Below are positions 30,106 through 38,819 of a stretch of 64,000 nt of DNA, in pieces. Both the position numbers and the translations under genes were made by a program. Below the pieces are notes generated by a model. That model searched no databases and was not told the origin of the DNA. It worked only from the letters and a program-made list of their open reading frames with translations. The DNA lies in the NCBI GenBank assembly GCA_018436705.1, contig JAHDLA010000007.1, positions 1-64,000 of the forward strand, given 5' to 3'. This stretch comes from Sedimentibacter sp. (GTDB taxonomy: Bacteria; Bacillota; Clostridia; Tissierellales; Sedimentibacteraceae). Every line of letters begins with the position of its first letter. Position 1 is the first letter of the stretch.

Positions 30106-30198
30106 AATACAAATATCCGCTGCAGGCGAACTTTGTATTTCATGCGAAGATGAACAAAGGCGTTCATTATAACCATTAGTTATAATGCGCCTTTTTTT
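30106..30198 (+). promoter_or_regulatory. Leader RNA with ANTAR hexaloop hairpin and terminator
   Basis: ATGAAC (30150-30155) and GTTCAT (30162-30167) close the hexaloop AAAGGC (30156-30161), the same loop as in the divergent glnN leader, with A1 and G4. The loop begins the 5' arm of a terminator: AAAGGCG (30156-30162) plus ATTATAAC (30166-30173) pair with GTTATAAT (30179-30186) and CGCCTTT (30188-30194), then a 7-T run. An upstream stem (30106-30113 with 30132-30139) and an alternative hairpin (30139-30143 with 30150-30154) could modulate the switch. The likely trans-factor is the ANTAR protein at 34977-35546. Confidence 0.85.
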
Positions 30199-30216
30199 AT
30201 ACTCAGGAGGGACATT

Positions 30217-31311
30217 ATGAAAAAAGAAGGCCAGATCAGAATCCCTTCCGGTTGTGCCATATCCGGAATATTCTCTAAAGACAACAAAAAAATTAATGGT
30301 GAAACAATTATTAAGTCAATTTCTACCATGCATGATCGTTCTAACGGACTTGGAGGCGGATTCTCCGGATATGGAATATATCCTCAGTACAAGGAACTTT
30401 ATGCTTTTCACGTCTTTTATGAAAATACAGCATCAAAAAAAGAATGCGAGGATTTTCTCGAAAATCACTTTGACATAGAAAACCTCTCTAAAATACCCAT
30501 AAGAAAAACTTCTTCCATCACCGATGAACCACTGATATGGCGGTATTTCTTGTACCCAAGGCATTCTAAATTAGCGGACTCTCAGCTGGATGAAAAAGAA
30601 TTTACCGCACGCTGTGTAATAAGAATTAATTCCAACATTAACGGGGCTTATGTGTTTTCCAGCGGAAAAAACATGGGTGTTTTCAAAGCTGTTGGCTTTC
30701 CTGAAGATGTGGGATATTTCTACAGGCTTGAAGAATATGATGGCTACTGCTGGACTTCACACGGCAGATATCCAACAAACACTCCGGGTTGGTGGGGAGG
30801 AGCACATCCATTTGCCCTGCTTGATTTTTCTGTTGTTCACAACGGAGAAATTTCATCATACGATACAAACCGAAGGTTTATGGAGATGTTTGGTTATAAA
30901 TGCACTCTGTTAACCGATACCGAAGTAATCACATATATAATCGACTATCTTGTCAGAAACCAGGGTCTTACGCTGACTGAAGCAGCAAATGTTATAGCTG
31001 CTCCGTTCTGGTCAACAATAGAAATGAAAAATCCAGATGAAAAATCTAAGCTGAAATATTTGAGAAATGCATTCAGCAGCCTTTTGATCACCGGACCATT
31101 TTCAATACTTCTCGGATTTGAAAACGGCATTATGGCACTTAATGACAGACTCAAACTTCGCTCAATGGTAATAGCAGAAAAAAATGATATGTTTTACGCA
31201 GCCAGCGAAGAATGTGCTATAAGAATTATCGAGCCAAATCCGGATAAAATCTGGTCACCTGCAGGCGGAGAGCCTGTTATTGCAACGTTAAAGGAAGGTG
31301 CATCAAAATGA
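30217..31311 (+). CDS. Glutamate synthase domain 1, class II glutamine amidotransferase
   Basis: This subunit should hydrolyse glutamine and deliver ammonia to the FMN subunit encoded next. 364 residues with an Ntn-type class II amidotransferase fold; MHDRSNGLGGGFSGYG, SHGRYPTN and FSVVHNGEI are typical. The presumed nucleophile Cys13 (PSGCAISGIF) must become N-terminal, so removal of a 12-residue propeptide is implied. It corresponds to the amidotransferase portion of large GltB, here a separate polypeptide as in archaeal-type enzymes. AGGAGG precedes the ATG. The stop overlaps the next start (ATGA). Confidence 0.85.
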   Translation: MKKEGQIRIPSGCAISGIFSKDNKKINGETIIKSISTMHDRSNGLGGGFSGYGIYPQYKELYAFHVFYENTASKKECEDFLENHFDIENLSKIPIRKTSSITDEPLIWRYFLYPRHSKLADSQLDEKEFTARCVIRINSNINGAYVFSSGKNMGVFKAVGFPEDVGYFYRLEEYDGYCWTSHGRYPTNTPGWWGGAHPFALLDFSVVHNGEISSYDTNRRFMEMFGYKCTLLTDTEVITYIIDYLVRNQGLTLTEAANVIAAPFWSTIEMKNPDEKSKLKYLRNAFSSLLITGPFSILLGFENGIMALNDRLKLRSMVIAEKNDMFYAASEECAIRIIEPNPDKIWSPAGGEPVIATLKEGASK

Positions 31312-32813
31312 AAACAAATTTATTCTACCCTGATTATGAAATCATAAGAGATGATAATAAATGCATAAACTGTAAAATTTGCATAAACCAGTGTTCAAAT
31401 AATGTGCACGTATATAACGAAAAACTAAATAAAATAACCGCTGACAACAGAAAATGCGTAAACTGCCACAGATGTGTCGCCATGTGTCCTGTCACAGCAT
31501 TAAAAATAGTGAAAACTGATCATGCGTTCAAAATTAACAACAACTGGAACGAAACTGCAATTGAAGAAATATATAAGCAAGCTGAAAGCGGTGGTGTACT
31601 GTTATCTTCTATGGGAACTCCGAGCAAATATCCTGTTTATTGGGATAAGATCTTAATAAATGCTTCGCAAGTAACAAATCCTTCAATAGATTCACTTAGA
31701 GAACCGATGGAAACAAAAGTTTTTCTGGGTAAAAAGCCGGATAAAATATTGAGGGATAAAAACGGAAACATAAAAACAGATATGGAGCCTCAGCTTGAGC
31801 TTTCTGTTCCCATACTATTTAGTGCCATGTCCTACGGTTCCATAAGCTACAATGCCCATGAATGTCTTGCAAGGGCATCTGAAAAATTAGGAATACTTTA
31901 TAACACAGGCGAAGGAGGTCTTCATAAAAATTTATATAGATTCGGAGGCAATACAATTGTGCAGGTTGCCTCCGGGCGTTTTGGAGTTCATAAAGAATAC
32001 CTTGAAATCGGAGCCGCCATAGAAATTAAAATGGGTCAGGGAGCAAAACCCGGTATAGGCGGACATCTGCCCGGTTCCAAAATAGTCGGTGATATTTCAA
32101 ATACAAGAATGATACCGGAAGGAAATGCCGCCATATCGCCAGCGCCGCACCATGACATTTATTCTATAGAAGATTTAAGACAATTAATTTATTCTTTAAA
32201 GGAAGCAACTGATTATAAAAAACCAATTATAGTAAAGGTAGCTGCAGTTCACAACATATCTGCTATTGCAAGCGGCATCGCCCGCTCAGGTGCAGATATT
32301 ATTGCAATAGACGGCTTCAGGGGAGGAACGGGAGCTGCCCCCACAAGAATAAGAGATAATGTGGGAATACCAATTGAACTTGCACTGGCATGCGTGGATC
32401 AGAGACTCAGAGAGGAAGGAATACGCGGAAATATTTCAATTTTGGCAAGTGGAAGCATTCGAAACAGCTCTGATATTGTAAAGGCGATTGCCCTTGGAGC
32501 AGATGCTGTATATGTAGCCACAGCTCCTATGATAGCAATGGGATGCCACGTATGCAGAAGCTGCCATTTAGGAAACTGTAACTGGGGCATAGCTACTCAG
32601 AACCCGGAGCTTGTTAAAAGACTTGATATAGATGAAGGCAGTCAAAGACTTTATAATTTAATTTCTGCATGGAAAAGTGAAATAAAAGAAATGATGGGCG
32701 GAATGGGAATAAATTCAATTGAAGCCCTCAAAGGTAACCGCCTTATGCTGAGAGGAATAGGTTTAAACGAAAAAGAGCTAGAAATATTAGGAATAAAACA
32801 CGCCGGAGAATAA
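31308..32813 (+). CDS. Glutamate synthase domain 2 with ferredoxin-like N-terminus
   Basis: This is the FMN-binding synthase subunit that makes glutamate from 2-oxoglutarate and ammonia. 501 residues: two 4Fe-4S clusters at the N-terminus (Cys19/22/25/29 and Cys50/53/56/60), then the glutamate synthase barrel (about 120-495) with GEGGLHKN, GQGAKPGIGG, DGFRGGTGAAPT and SGSIRNSSD, and a C-terminal Cys cluster CHVCRSCHLGNC for a further Fe-S centre. The N-terminal ferredoxin domains suggest electrons come from ferredoxin or a partner rather than from a GltD-type NADPH subunit, which is absent here. Confidence 0.9.
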   Translation: MKTNLFYPDYEIIRDDNKCINCKICINQCSNNVHVYNEKLNKITADNRKCVNCHRCVAMCPVTALKIVKTDHAFKINNNWNETAIEEIYKQAESGGVLLSSMGTPSKYPVYWDKILINASQVTNPSIDSLREPMETKVFLGKKPDKILRDKNGNIKTDMEPQLELSVPILFSAMSYGSISYNAHECLARASEKLGILYNTGEGGLHKNLYRFGGNTIVQVASGRFGVHKEYLEIGAAIEIKMGQGAKPGIGGHLPGSKIVGDISNTRMIPEGNAAISPAPHHDIYSIEDLRQLIYSLKEATDYKKPIIVKVAAVHNISAIASGIARSGADIIAIDGFRGGTGAAPTRIRDNVGIPIELALACVDQRLREEGIRGNISILASGSIRNSSDIVKAIALGADAVYVATAPMIAMGCHVCRSCHLGNCNWGIATQNPELVKRLDIDEGSQRLYNLISAWKSEIKEMMGGMGINSIEALKGNRLMLRGIGLNEKELEILGIKHAGE

Positions 32814-32825
32814 AGGAGACCAACT

Positions 32826-33548
32826 ATGATTATTAATGCTGAAAAACTCAATTTTAAGGATTTAAACAATATCATAAAGCATTCAGATGAAAAGACTATT
32901 AATATAACGGACTGTATAGGTCAAAGATACATTGCAAGCGGCTTATCCGAAAAAAATATTTTTATAAAAGGAACTCCGGGAAACGCACTTGGTTCATACT
33001 TGAACGGTTCTAATATAACCGTACTTGCAAATGTTCAGGATGCTGTCGGCGACACAATGAACGAAGGTAAAATATATGTTCACGGTTCAAGCGGCGATGC
33101 CGCAGGGTATGCCATGAGAGGAGGTAAAATATTTATAAAAGGCAATGCCGGCTACAGAACCGGCATTCATATGAAATCATACCGTGATAAGCTGCCTGTC
33201 ATTGTAATAGGAGGATCAGCAGGCAGCTTTCTCGGTGAATATCAAGCAGGCGGAATTATTATTGTTCTCGGCATTAATTCCGATTATGACCCTCCGGTTG
33301 GATATTTTTGCGCTGCCGGAATGTACGGAGGAAAAATATACTTGAGATGCAATAACCCTCCCAAGGATATTCCATCTCAAATCAACGCACACATTGCAGA
33401 TAAGAATGATCTTAAAGAAATAGAAAGCTATATCGATGAATTCTGCGCTGAGTTTAGTTTTAATAAAGATGAAATTTTTTCTCATAACTTTTATGTGCTT
33501 ACTCCAAATGCTCAAAATCAATATAAACAGCTTTATATCGACAATTAA
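32826..33548 (+). CDS. Glutamate synthase domain 3 (GXGXG beta-helix)
   Basis: This 240-residue protein has repeated G-xx-G-xxx-G segments (GTPGNALGSYLNG, GSSGDAAGYAMRGG, GNAGYRTG, GGSAGSFLGEYQAGG) of the beta-helix GXGXG domain found at the C-terminus of GltB and in FwdC/FmdC. It probably forms the structural link or ammonia-channel part of the split enzyme. Good ribosome binding site (AAAGGAG), 12 bp after the previous gene. Same operon. Confidence 0.9.
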   Translation: MIINAEKLNFKDLNNIIKHSDEKTINITDCIGQRYIASGLSEKNIFIKGTPGNALGSYLNGSNITVLANVQDAVGDTMNEGKIYVHGSSGDAAGYAMRGGKIFIKGNAGYRTGIHMKSYRDKLPVIVIGGSAGSFLGEYQAGGIIIVLGINSDYDPPVGYFCAAGMYGGKIYLRCNNPPKDIPSQINAHIADKNDLKEIESYIDEFCAEFSFNKDEIFSHNFYVLTPNAQNQYKQLYIDN

Positions 33549-33587
33549 ATATTGTATAATAATAAAAAGTAATTCGGAGGTGAACCA

Positions 33588-34919
33588 ATGAAATATACAA
33601 TGGATGAGGTCTTACAATTTATTGATGACAATGATGTTAAATTTGTTCGATTGTCTTTTTGCGATATATTTGGAACTGTAAAGAATATATCTATATTATC
33701 TGAAGAACTGCCGAGAGCATTTGAAAGCGGAATTTCATTTGATGCTTCTTCCATAAGAGGCTTTCTGAATGTGGAGGAATCTGATCTTTTTCTGTATCCA
33801 GATCCTTCGACATTGTCTATATTGCCTTGGAGGCCGCAGCAGGGAAGAGTAGTCAGGTTTTACTGCAATATAAAATATCAGGACGGAACTCCTTTTGAAG
33901 GTGACGGAAGAGAAATACTTCAAAGAGCTGTTGATGTTGCCAAAAAACAAGGCTATCGTGTAGAAATAGGACCGGAATGTGAATTTTATTTATTTGAAGA
34001 AGATGAAAAGGGGTATCCCACAAAAATACCTCATGATAATGCGGCATATTTTGATCTTGCTCCTCTTGACAAAGGTGAAAATGTTCGAAGGGACATAAGT
34101 CTGACTTTAGAGCAGATGGGAATACACCCCGAGTGTTCTCATCACGAGCAGGGCCCCGGACAAAATGAAATTGATTTTAAATACAGCGATGCCATGTCTG
34201 CTGCAGACAACCTGGTAACATTCAAATCGGTGGTTAAGACAATAGCGCATCTAAACGGACTGTACGCATCCTTCATGCCCAAGCCGCTTAAAAATTACAG
34301 CGGAAGCGGCCTTCATATTAATATTTCATTGCTTAAAAACAACAATAATTTGTTTGATAATTTGTTTGATGATGGACAAAACATTATGTCCGATGAGGCA
34401 GAAAGCTTTATAGCCGGCATTTTGAATAGGATAAGAGAAATTACCGCATTTTTGAACCCTCTTACTAATTCCTACAGCCGTTTGGGAAGCTATTCTGCAC
34501 CGAGATTTGTAACATGGTCATATCAGAACAGGTCACAGCTTATAAGAATACCGGCAGCAGACGGCATATATTCGAGAATGGAACTTCGTTCATCAGACCC
34601 CAGCTGCAACCCTTACTATGCATTTTCCCTGCTTATTTATGCCGGACTGGAAGGAATCAATGAAAATCTGAAACTAAAACCTCCGTCAAACATTAATTTG
34701 TTTGAGGCGGGTGACGAAACACTGAAAGATTATGAAACAATTCCGGAAACTTTGGAGAAAGCAATAGAATGTGCAATGAACAGCCAATTTATCGCAAGAT
34801 GTATACCTAAAAGAACTCTCGGAAAATATATAGCTGCAAAAATGGAAGAGTGCAAGCAATACGATTTGGCTCAAGATAAGAATGATTTCGAGCATGTTAC
34901 TTATTTTTATAAAATATGA
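33588..34919 (+). CDS. glnA: Glutamine synthetase type I
   Basis: Classical GSI, 443 residues. The N-terminal beta-grasp domain includes DNDVKFVRLSFCDIFG and DASSIRGF; the catalytic domain has GPECEFYLFE, the ammonium/glutamate loop GSGLHINIS, RSQLIRIP and ELRSSDPSCNPYYAF. It lies 39 bp after the glutamate synthase genes with GGAGGTGA before the ATG and shares their operon, so the whole GS-GOGAT cycle is co-expressed. It lacks the insertion and adenylylation-loop length of the longer beta type, so it is closest to the alpha type. Confidence 0.95.
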   Translation: MKYTMDEVLQFIDDNDVKFVRLSFCDIFGTVKNISILSEELPRAFESGISFDASSIRGFLNVEESDLFLYPDPSTLSILPWRPQQGRVVRFYCNIKYQDGTPFEGDGREILQRAVDVAKKQGYRVEIGPECEFYLFEEDEKGYPTKIPHDNAAYFDLAPLDKGENVRRDISLTLEQMGIHPECSHHEQGPGQNEIDFKYSDAMSAADNLVTFKSVVKTIAHLNGLYASFMPKPLKNYSGSGLHINISLLKNNNNLFDNLFDDGQNIMSDEAESFIAGILNRIREITAFLNPLTNSYSRLGSYSAPRFVTWSYQNRSQLIRIPAADGIYSRMELRSSDPSCNPYYAFSLLIYAGLEGINENLKLKPPSNINLFEAGDETLKDYETIPETLEKAIECAMNSQFIARCIPKRTLGKYIAAKMEECKQYDLAQDKNDFEHVTYFYKI

Positions 34920-34976
34920 CGCCGGAAATAAAGATGCACCTGACTTTGCTTAAATAATACGAGAGGTGGTGATTTC

Positions 34977-35546
34977 ATGGATAGTGCACTTATTGTATGC
35001 GGCTCTGATAAAGGAATCCAAGTCATATCAAAGCTGATGAATGACAATGCAAAAATACAGACCTCTTCTGCTAAAAGCAGCTCCGAGGCAAGACGTTTAA
35101 TAAATGATTCAGACTATGACATTATTGTTATTAATGCTCCTCTTCCCGATGAATTCGGTGATAATCTTGCAGTCACTATTACTGAAATCAGTTCATCTGG
35201 GGTTATATTGATTGTTAACAACGAAATGGTTGATGATATATCGGCAAAGGTTGAAAATTATGGAGTTCTTACCATTGCAAAACCTATTATAAGACAGGTT
35301 TTTACGCAGACTCAGAAATTTGCACTGGCATCTAACAGACGAATAATAGGGTTGAAAAGCGAAAATATTTCCTTACAGCAGAAAATACAAGAAATACGCA
35401 TTGTGACAAGAGCCAAGTGTGTGCTCATTCAATATTTAAACATGACAGAAAGCCAAGCACACCGATATATAGAAAAACAAGCCATGGACATGAGAACATC
35501 CAGACAGATAATAGCTCAAAACATATTAAAAACATATGAATCATAA
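34977..35546 (+). CDS. ANTAR-domain antiterminator (NitR-like) with degenerate receiver
   Basis: 189 residues: a response-regulator-like domain (1-120) and a C-terminal ANTAR RNA-binding domain (about 125-185, three helices with LMTESQAHRYIEKQAM-type core). The phosphoacceptor position is Asn53 (VINAPLP) instead of Asp, so activation by phosphorylation is unlikely; control by glutamine synthetase or a small ligand would fit. ANTAR proteins disrupt leader terminators by binding hexaloop hairpins, and two such hairpins occur in this locus. Genes of this type directly after glnA are known from Clostridium (nitR/glnR). GAGAGGTGG precedes the ATG. Confidence 0.88.
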   Translation: MDSALIVCGSDKGIQVISKLMNDNAKIQTSSAKSSSEARRLINDSDYDIIVINAPLPDEFGDNLAVTITEISSSGVILIVNNEMVDDISAKVENYGVLTIAKPIIRQVFTQTQKFALASNRRIIGLKSENISLQQKIQEIRIVTRAKCVLIQYLNMTESQAHRYIEKQAMDMRTSRQIIAQNILKTYES

Positions 35547-35565
35547 ACTGTTTCAGCATAAAGCG

Positions 35566-35601
35566 AGCTGCCCACGATTACATAAAAACTCATGGGCAGC
35601 T
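35566..35601. terminator. Terminator between ANTAR gene and convergent permease gene
   Basis: Perfect 9-bp G/C-rich stem (35566-35574 with 35593-35601) between the convergent stops. The T-tract is short on both sides. Confidence 0.6.
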
Positions 35602-35606
35602 TAATT

Positions 35607-37028
35607 TTACATATCTATATTTATTGATTTTACATTCTTTTTCTTGGTATATATTTTAAAGCCTACATATATTGCCAAATAACACGGTGCGCAAATATAT
35701 ATCGCAATGGCTTCACCCGGGTCCATGAGTGTAATAATCAGCATTCCTATAAATGATGCTACTCCTAATATTGGAATCAGCGGATAAGCCGGAACTTTGT
35801 ATTTAAGGTCTTCAACTCTTCCGCCTTCGGCAGTATATCTCTTTCTGAATTTATACTGGCATATACATATTACACTGTACATGAAAATATTACATCCCCC
35901 TATCAAATATATAAGGAAAAGATACACAGTATCTTCTGCAACAAATTGTGAAACAACGCCCAAAAGTGCAAATGCCATACTTATTCCCAGAGCATAAACA
36001 GGAACACCGTTTTTATTTGTTTTTGAACAGAATCTCGGAGCTTGTTTAAATTTTGATAGAGACCATAGATACCTTGAACATGCATACACAAAATAATTTC
36101 CCGAAGTCAATGCTGATGTCAGGACTATTATATTAACAACAAGAGCTGCACCGTGCAGGCCTGCATGCTGAAAAGCATATGCAAAGGGACTTCCGTTTAA
36201 ATCGGCTTTATTCCATGGCAGCAAAGCAATTAGTACGCACATGCACAATATATATACTCCTATTAGTAAGAATATCGTCCAATTAACAGCCTTAGGAATA
36301 TCCTCTTCCCTCTCAATTTCTCCGGCTGTAGCCGCAATCATTTCCGTTCCTCCAAAAGCATAAAATGCGCTCAGCATAACTGCGCCAACTCCCGCAAGTC
36401 CCAGCGGAAACAATCCACCGTTATTTGTATAATTGCTGAATCCAACCGAGCTTGTACTTCCAAAGCCTAAAATCATTGCAATTCCAACGATTATAAACAC
36501 AGCTGCCAGTACCAGTTTTAGACTTGCCAGCCAAAATGATACATTACCATACTGCTTAACGTTAAAAAAATTAACCCCGGTAAGTAGTATAGAAAATACT
36601 ATTACCCACAGTATTGTTGGCGAAGAAGGTATTATATTTTTCATTATTATTGCAGACGCAACAATTTGACATGTAATTGTAATAGCTCCGCCTAGCCAGT
36701 TAACCCATCCTATCGTAAATCCCATTGCCGGATTAATAAATTCAGTTGCATAAGCCTGAACGCTTCCGGATATGGGCATTGCCGTACACATTTCGCCAAG
36801 GCAGGAAGTCATAAGCCAGATAATAAACCCTCCTATAATATAGGCCAATATGGCTCCTCCGGGCCCAGCTCCCGAAAGAACATCTCCAGAACTCAGAAAC
36901 AGTCCTGTCCCTATCGTTCCGCCTACTCCTACCATTATAGCATCACGTGTTTTCATTGTTTTTTTGAGCCCGCTTCCTGTTTCCATAACTCTTTGAACGG
37001 AAGTCTTCTTTTGTACACTTGATTCCAT
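35607..37028 (-). CDS. APC-superfamily amino acid permease
   Basis: An integral membrane protein of 473 residues with 12 predicted transmembrane segments. The start of TM1 has GVGGTIGTGLFLSSG, the substrate-binding motif of the amino-acid transporter (AAT) family, and EMCTAMPISGSVQAYA follows, as in lysine, arginine or proline importers. It is the second gene of the sigma-54-controlled rocB operon (11 bp gap), so it probably imports the substrate of that hydrolase, for example arginine or ornithine-type amino acids. AAGGAGA precedes the ATG. Confidence 0.85.
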   Translation of the reverse strand: MESSVQKKTSVQRVMETGSGLKKTMKTRDAIMVGVGGTIGTGLFLSSGDVLSGAGPGGAILAYIIGGFIIWLMTSCLGEMCTAMPISGSVQAYATEFINPAMGFTIGWVNWLGGAITITCQIVASAIIMKNIIPSSPTILWVIVFSILLTGVNFFNVKQYGNVSFWLASLKLVLAAVFIIVGIAMILGFGSTSSVGFSNYTNNGGLFPLGLAGVGAVMLSAFYAFGGTEMIAATAGEIEREEDIPKAVNWTIFLLIGVYILCMCVLIALLPWNKADLNGSPFAYAFQHAGLHGAALVVNIIVLTSALTSGNYFVYACSRYLWSLSKFKQAPRFCSKTNKNGVPVYALGISMAFALLGVVSQFVAEDTVYLFLIYLIGGCNIFMYSVICICQYKFRKRYTAEGGRVEDLKYKVPAYPLIPILGVASFIGMLIITLMDPGEAIAIYICAPCYLAIYVGFKIYTKKKNVKSINIDM

Positions 37029-37039
37029 TTTTCTTCTCC

Positions 37040-38677
37040 TTATTTTAATATTTTTTTAATAAGCGTGTCATATAAATCAGGTAATACATTAAAATTATAG
37101 TTTTTATTGAGTCTTTCTGTGTGTTTGTGAAAGTCTTTTCCATATCCGCCCAAAACAATTCCGGGAACTTTAAATTTTTTTAACTCTTCCTTTGGAAGCT
37201 GATAAATCATGTCAGCTCCTACCAAGTTTTCAAATAATTTATCAAAATTCATGTCTGTTGAAAGCCCGGTGTAGCACATATCTGAAATACCCATGTAGTA
37301 ATCTTTCAATTTAAGTGTTTCACCATACTTTTCTTTAGCATAATCAATTATTTCATTTACGTACCTGAGGAGGTTAGAAGCATCTTCTTCGTCTCTGTCC
37401 GGATACACATCTGGATAATACGGCGGAATAATTGAAACGATAATAATAGGACCTTTATCTTTATAAAGCTCATAAAGCTTTTTGACAAGCATAATACAGA
37501 TATCCTGCATCTCCATTTTATCCGCAGCGAGTTTTTTAGCGAACTGAGACAAATATTCGTTCAGATCACCTTTGTAGTATGATTTAACTTCATTATAGAT
37601 CTCACCGAAGGTTTTTACTCGTGGAGTAATTTTATATGATACAGGCCTGCTGCCGGCAACAGCGGCATACTCATCCATTTTTAAATCCATAAATTTCAAA
37701 GAGCTGGCAAATGCCTCTTTTGCAATTTCTGTAAGCTTACACATAGCTTTTTCAGGACTCAAACTTGTTGTAATTATATTGTAGTAAGCTGCTGTATACA
37801 GAGGGGTGGAAACAGAATATGTGTTTTTTAAGTCCTGCATTTTGAGACACACAGGAGGCGGAGTTGTTTCACCATAATTTTGCTGGCAGAATTCCGAATT
37901 AAAATGTAGTTTTTTATATACTTCCGCTGACATTAAATTAGGATCTATTCCCAGAAAAGGCTCTCCTCCGTGCGTAGCTTCTCCTACAAAAAAATACATA
38001 GGCATAACTTTTCCTGATGCTCCATAATGAATATACCTTGTGTAGTCATTAGCTTGATCTTCCATCATGTAACATTCTGTCAGAAGAAGCGCTTTATATT
38101 TTAATCCTTTCTCATTTGCTAATTCATTGAAAAAAGGTACCGCTCTCAGCATTCCCTCAGAGTTTGTTTCTTCGCCGCATACTGCAACATATAAAATATT
38201 ACCGTTTAAGCACTTTTCTTCATGATAGTGCCTAAGCAATTCAACACACAATGCATGGCCGAATTTCATATCTGCTGTACCTCTACCGAAAAACCATTCT
38301 CCGCTCTCGAAATCTTTTCTGCTGTCTTCATCTAACGGCATTTCACAAATACGTTTTGAAATTTCCTCCACATCATAAGCTATATCCTTCAGATGTCCGT
38401 ACTCTTCCACGTCTACAACATCAAAATGCCCTGTAAGAATTACTGTATCCTTACACTCAGGCTTCAGCTCCAGATATGCTGTTACAATACTCCTGTTAAG
38501 CGGATCATCCTTCAAAGGTACGAGCCTGACATTTTCCCTGTGCTCGTTAAAATAAGGGATTTCATACAATAATTCCCTCAGCGTATATGCTGCTGTCATC
38601 TCATCTTCTGTTCCCGAAACACTTGGTGCTTTTATAAGCCTCAGCATATTTTTATAAATATTTTCTTTTTGTATCAT
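37040..38677 (-). CDS. rocB: RocB-like M20 family peptidase/deacylase
   Basis: 545 residues, the length of RocB proteins of arginine utilisation operons. Metal-site motifs: GHFDVVD, GRGTADMKFG and CGEETNSEG with the catalytic glutamate. The M20 family deacylates or hydrolyses amino-acid derivatives; the precise reaction of RocB is not established. I start at 38677, where AAAGGAGGG precedes ATG; an ATG at 38734 lies upstream of the predicted transcript start. Forms an operon with the permease and is preceded by a sigma-54 promoter, matching RocR/sigma-L control of rocABC in Bacillus. Confidence 0.85.
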   Translation of the reverse strand: MIQKENIYKNMLRLIKAPSVSGTEDEMTAAYTLRELLYEIPYFNEHRENVRLVPLKDDPLNRSIVTAYLELKPECKDTVILTGHFDVVDVEEYGHLKDIAYDVEEISKRICEMPLDEDSRKDFESGEWFFGRGTADMKFGHALCVELLRHYHEEKCLNGNILYVAVCGEETNSEGMLRAVPFFNELANEKGLKYKALLLTECYMMEDQANDYTRYIHYGASGKVMPMYFFVGEATHGGEPFLGIDPNLMSAEVYKKLHFNSEFCQQNYGETTPPPVCLKMQDLKNTYSVSTPLYTAAYYNIITTSLSPEKAMCKLTEIAKEAFASSLKFMDLKMDEYAAVAGSRPVSYKITPRVKTFGEIYNEVKSYYKGDLNEYLSQFAKKLAADKMEMQDICIMLVKKLYELYKDKGPIIIVSIIPPYYPDVYPDRDEEDASNLLRYVNEIIDYAKEKYGETLKLKDYYMGISDMCYTGLSTDMNFDKLFENLVGADMIYQLPKEELKKFKVPGIVLGGYGKDFHKHTERLNKNYNFNVLPDLYDTLIKKILK

Positions 38678-38713
38678 TGTGCCCTCCTTTAAAAGGTATT
38701 TGTATATAACTAA

Positions 38714-38730
38714 TGGCAATTTCCGTGCCA
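38714..38730 (-). promoter_or_regulatory. Sigma-54 promoter of rocB-permease operon
   Basis: Minus strand TGGCACGGAAATTGCC: the -24 GG (38728-38729) and -12 GC (38716-38717) are separated by exactly 10 bp, close to consensus TGGCACG-N4-TTGC. It lies 37 bp before the rocB start codon. Confidence 0.88.
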
Positions 38731-38771
38731 ACATTTTTTATTTAATAAAAGCTTTGAAATATCACAAAAAA

Positions 38772-38790
38772 AATCGGCATTACGCCGATT
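38772..38790 (-). terminator. Terminator of activator gene 1
   Basis: A 7-bp stem (38772-38778 with 38784-38790) is followed by eight T on the minus strand, between the activator gene and the rocB promoter. Confidence 0.85.
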
Positions 38791-38803
38791 AGTAAAATTA
38801 TTT

Positions 38804-38819
38804 TATTTTACGTAAAATA
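38804..38819 (-). promoter_or_regulatory. Candidate upstream activator site for rocB promoter
   Basis: A perfect 16-bp palindrome centred on TTACGTAA overlaps the stop codon of the activator gene. Its centre is about 83 bp upstream of the -24 element, the usual distance for an enhancer bound by a sigma-54 activator. Confidence 0.6.

Noticed and set aside
30115..30130. Possible first ANTAR hairpin (CGC/GCG around TGCAG) in the glutamate synthase leader
   Set aside because: The stem is only 3 bp and the loop does not show A at position 1 and G at 4, so I do not call it a hexaloop target.
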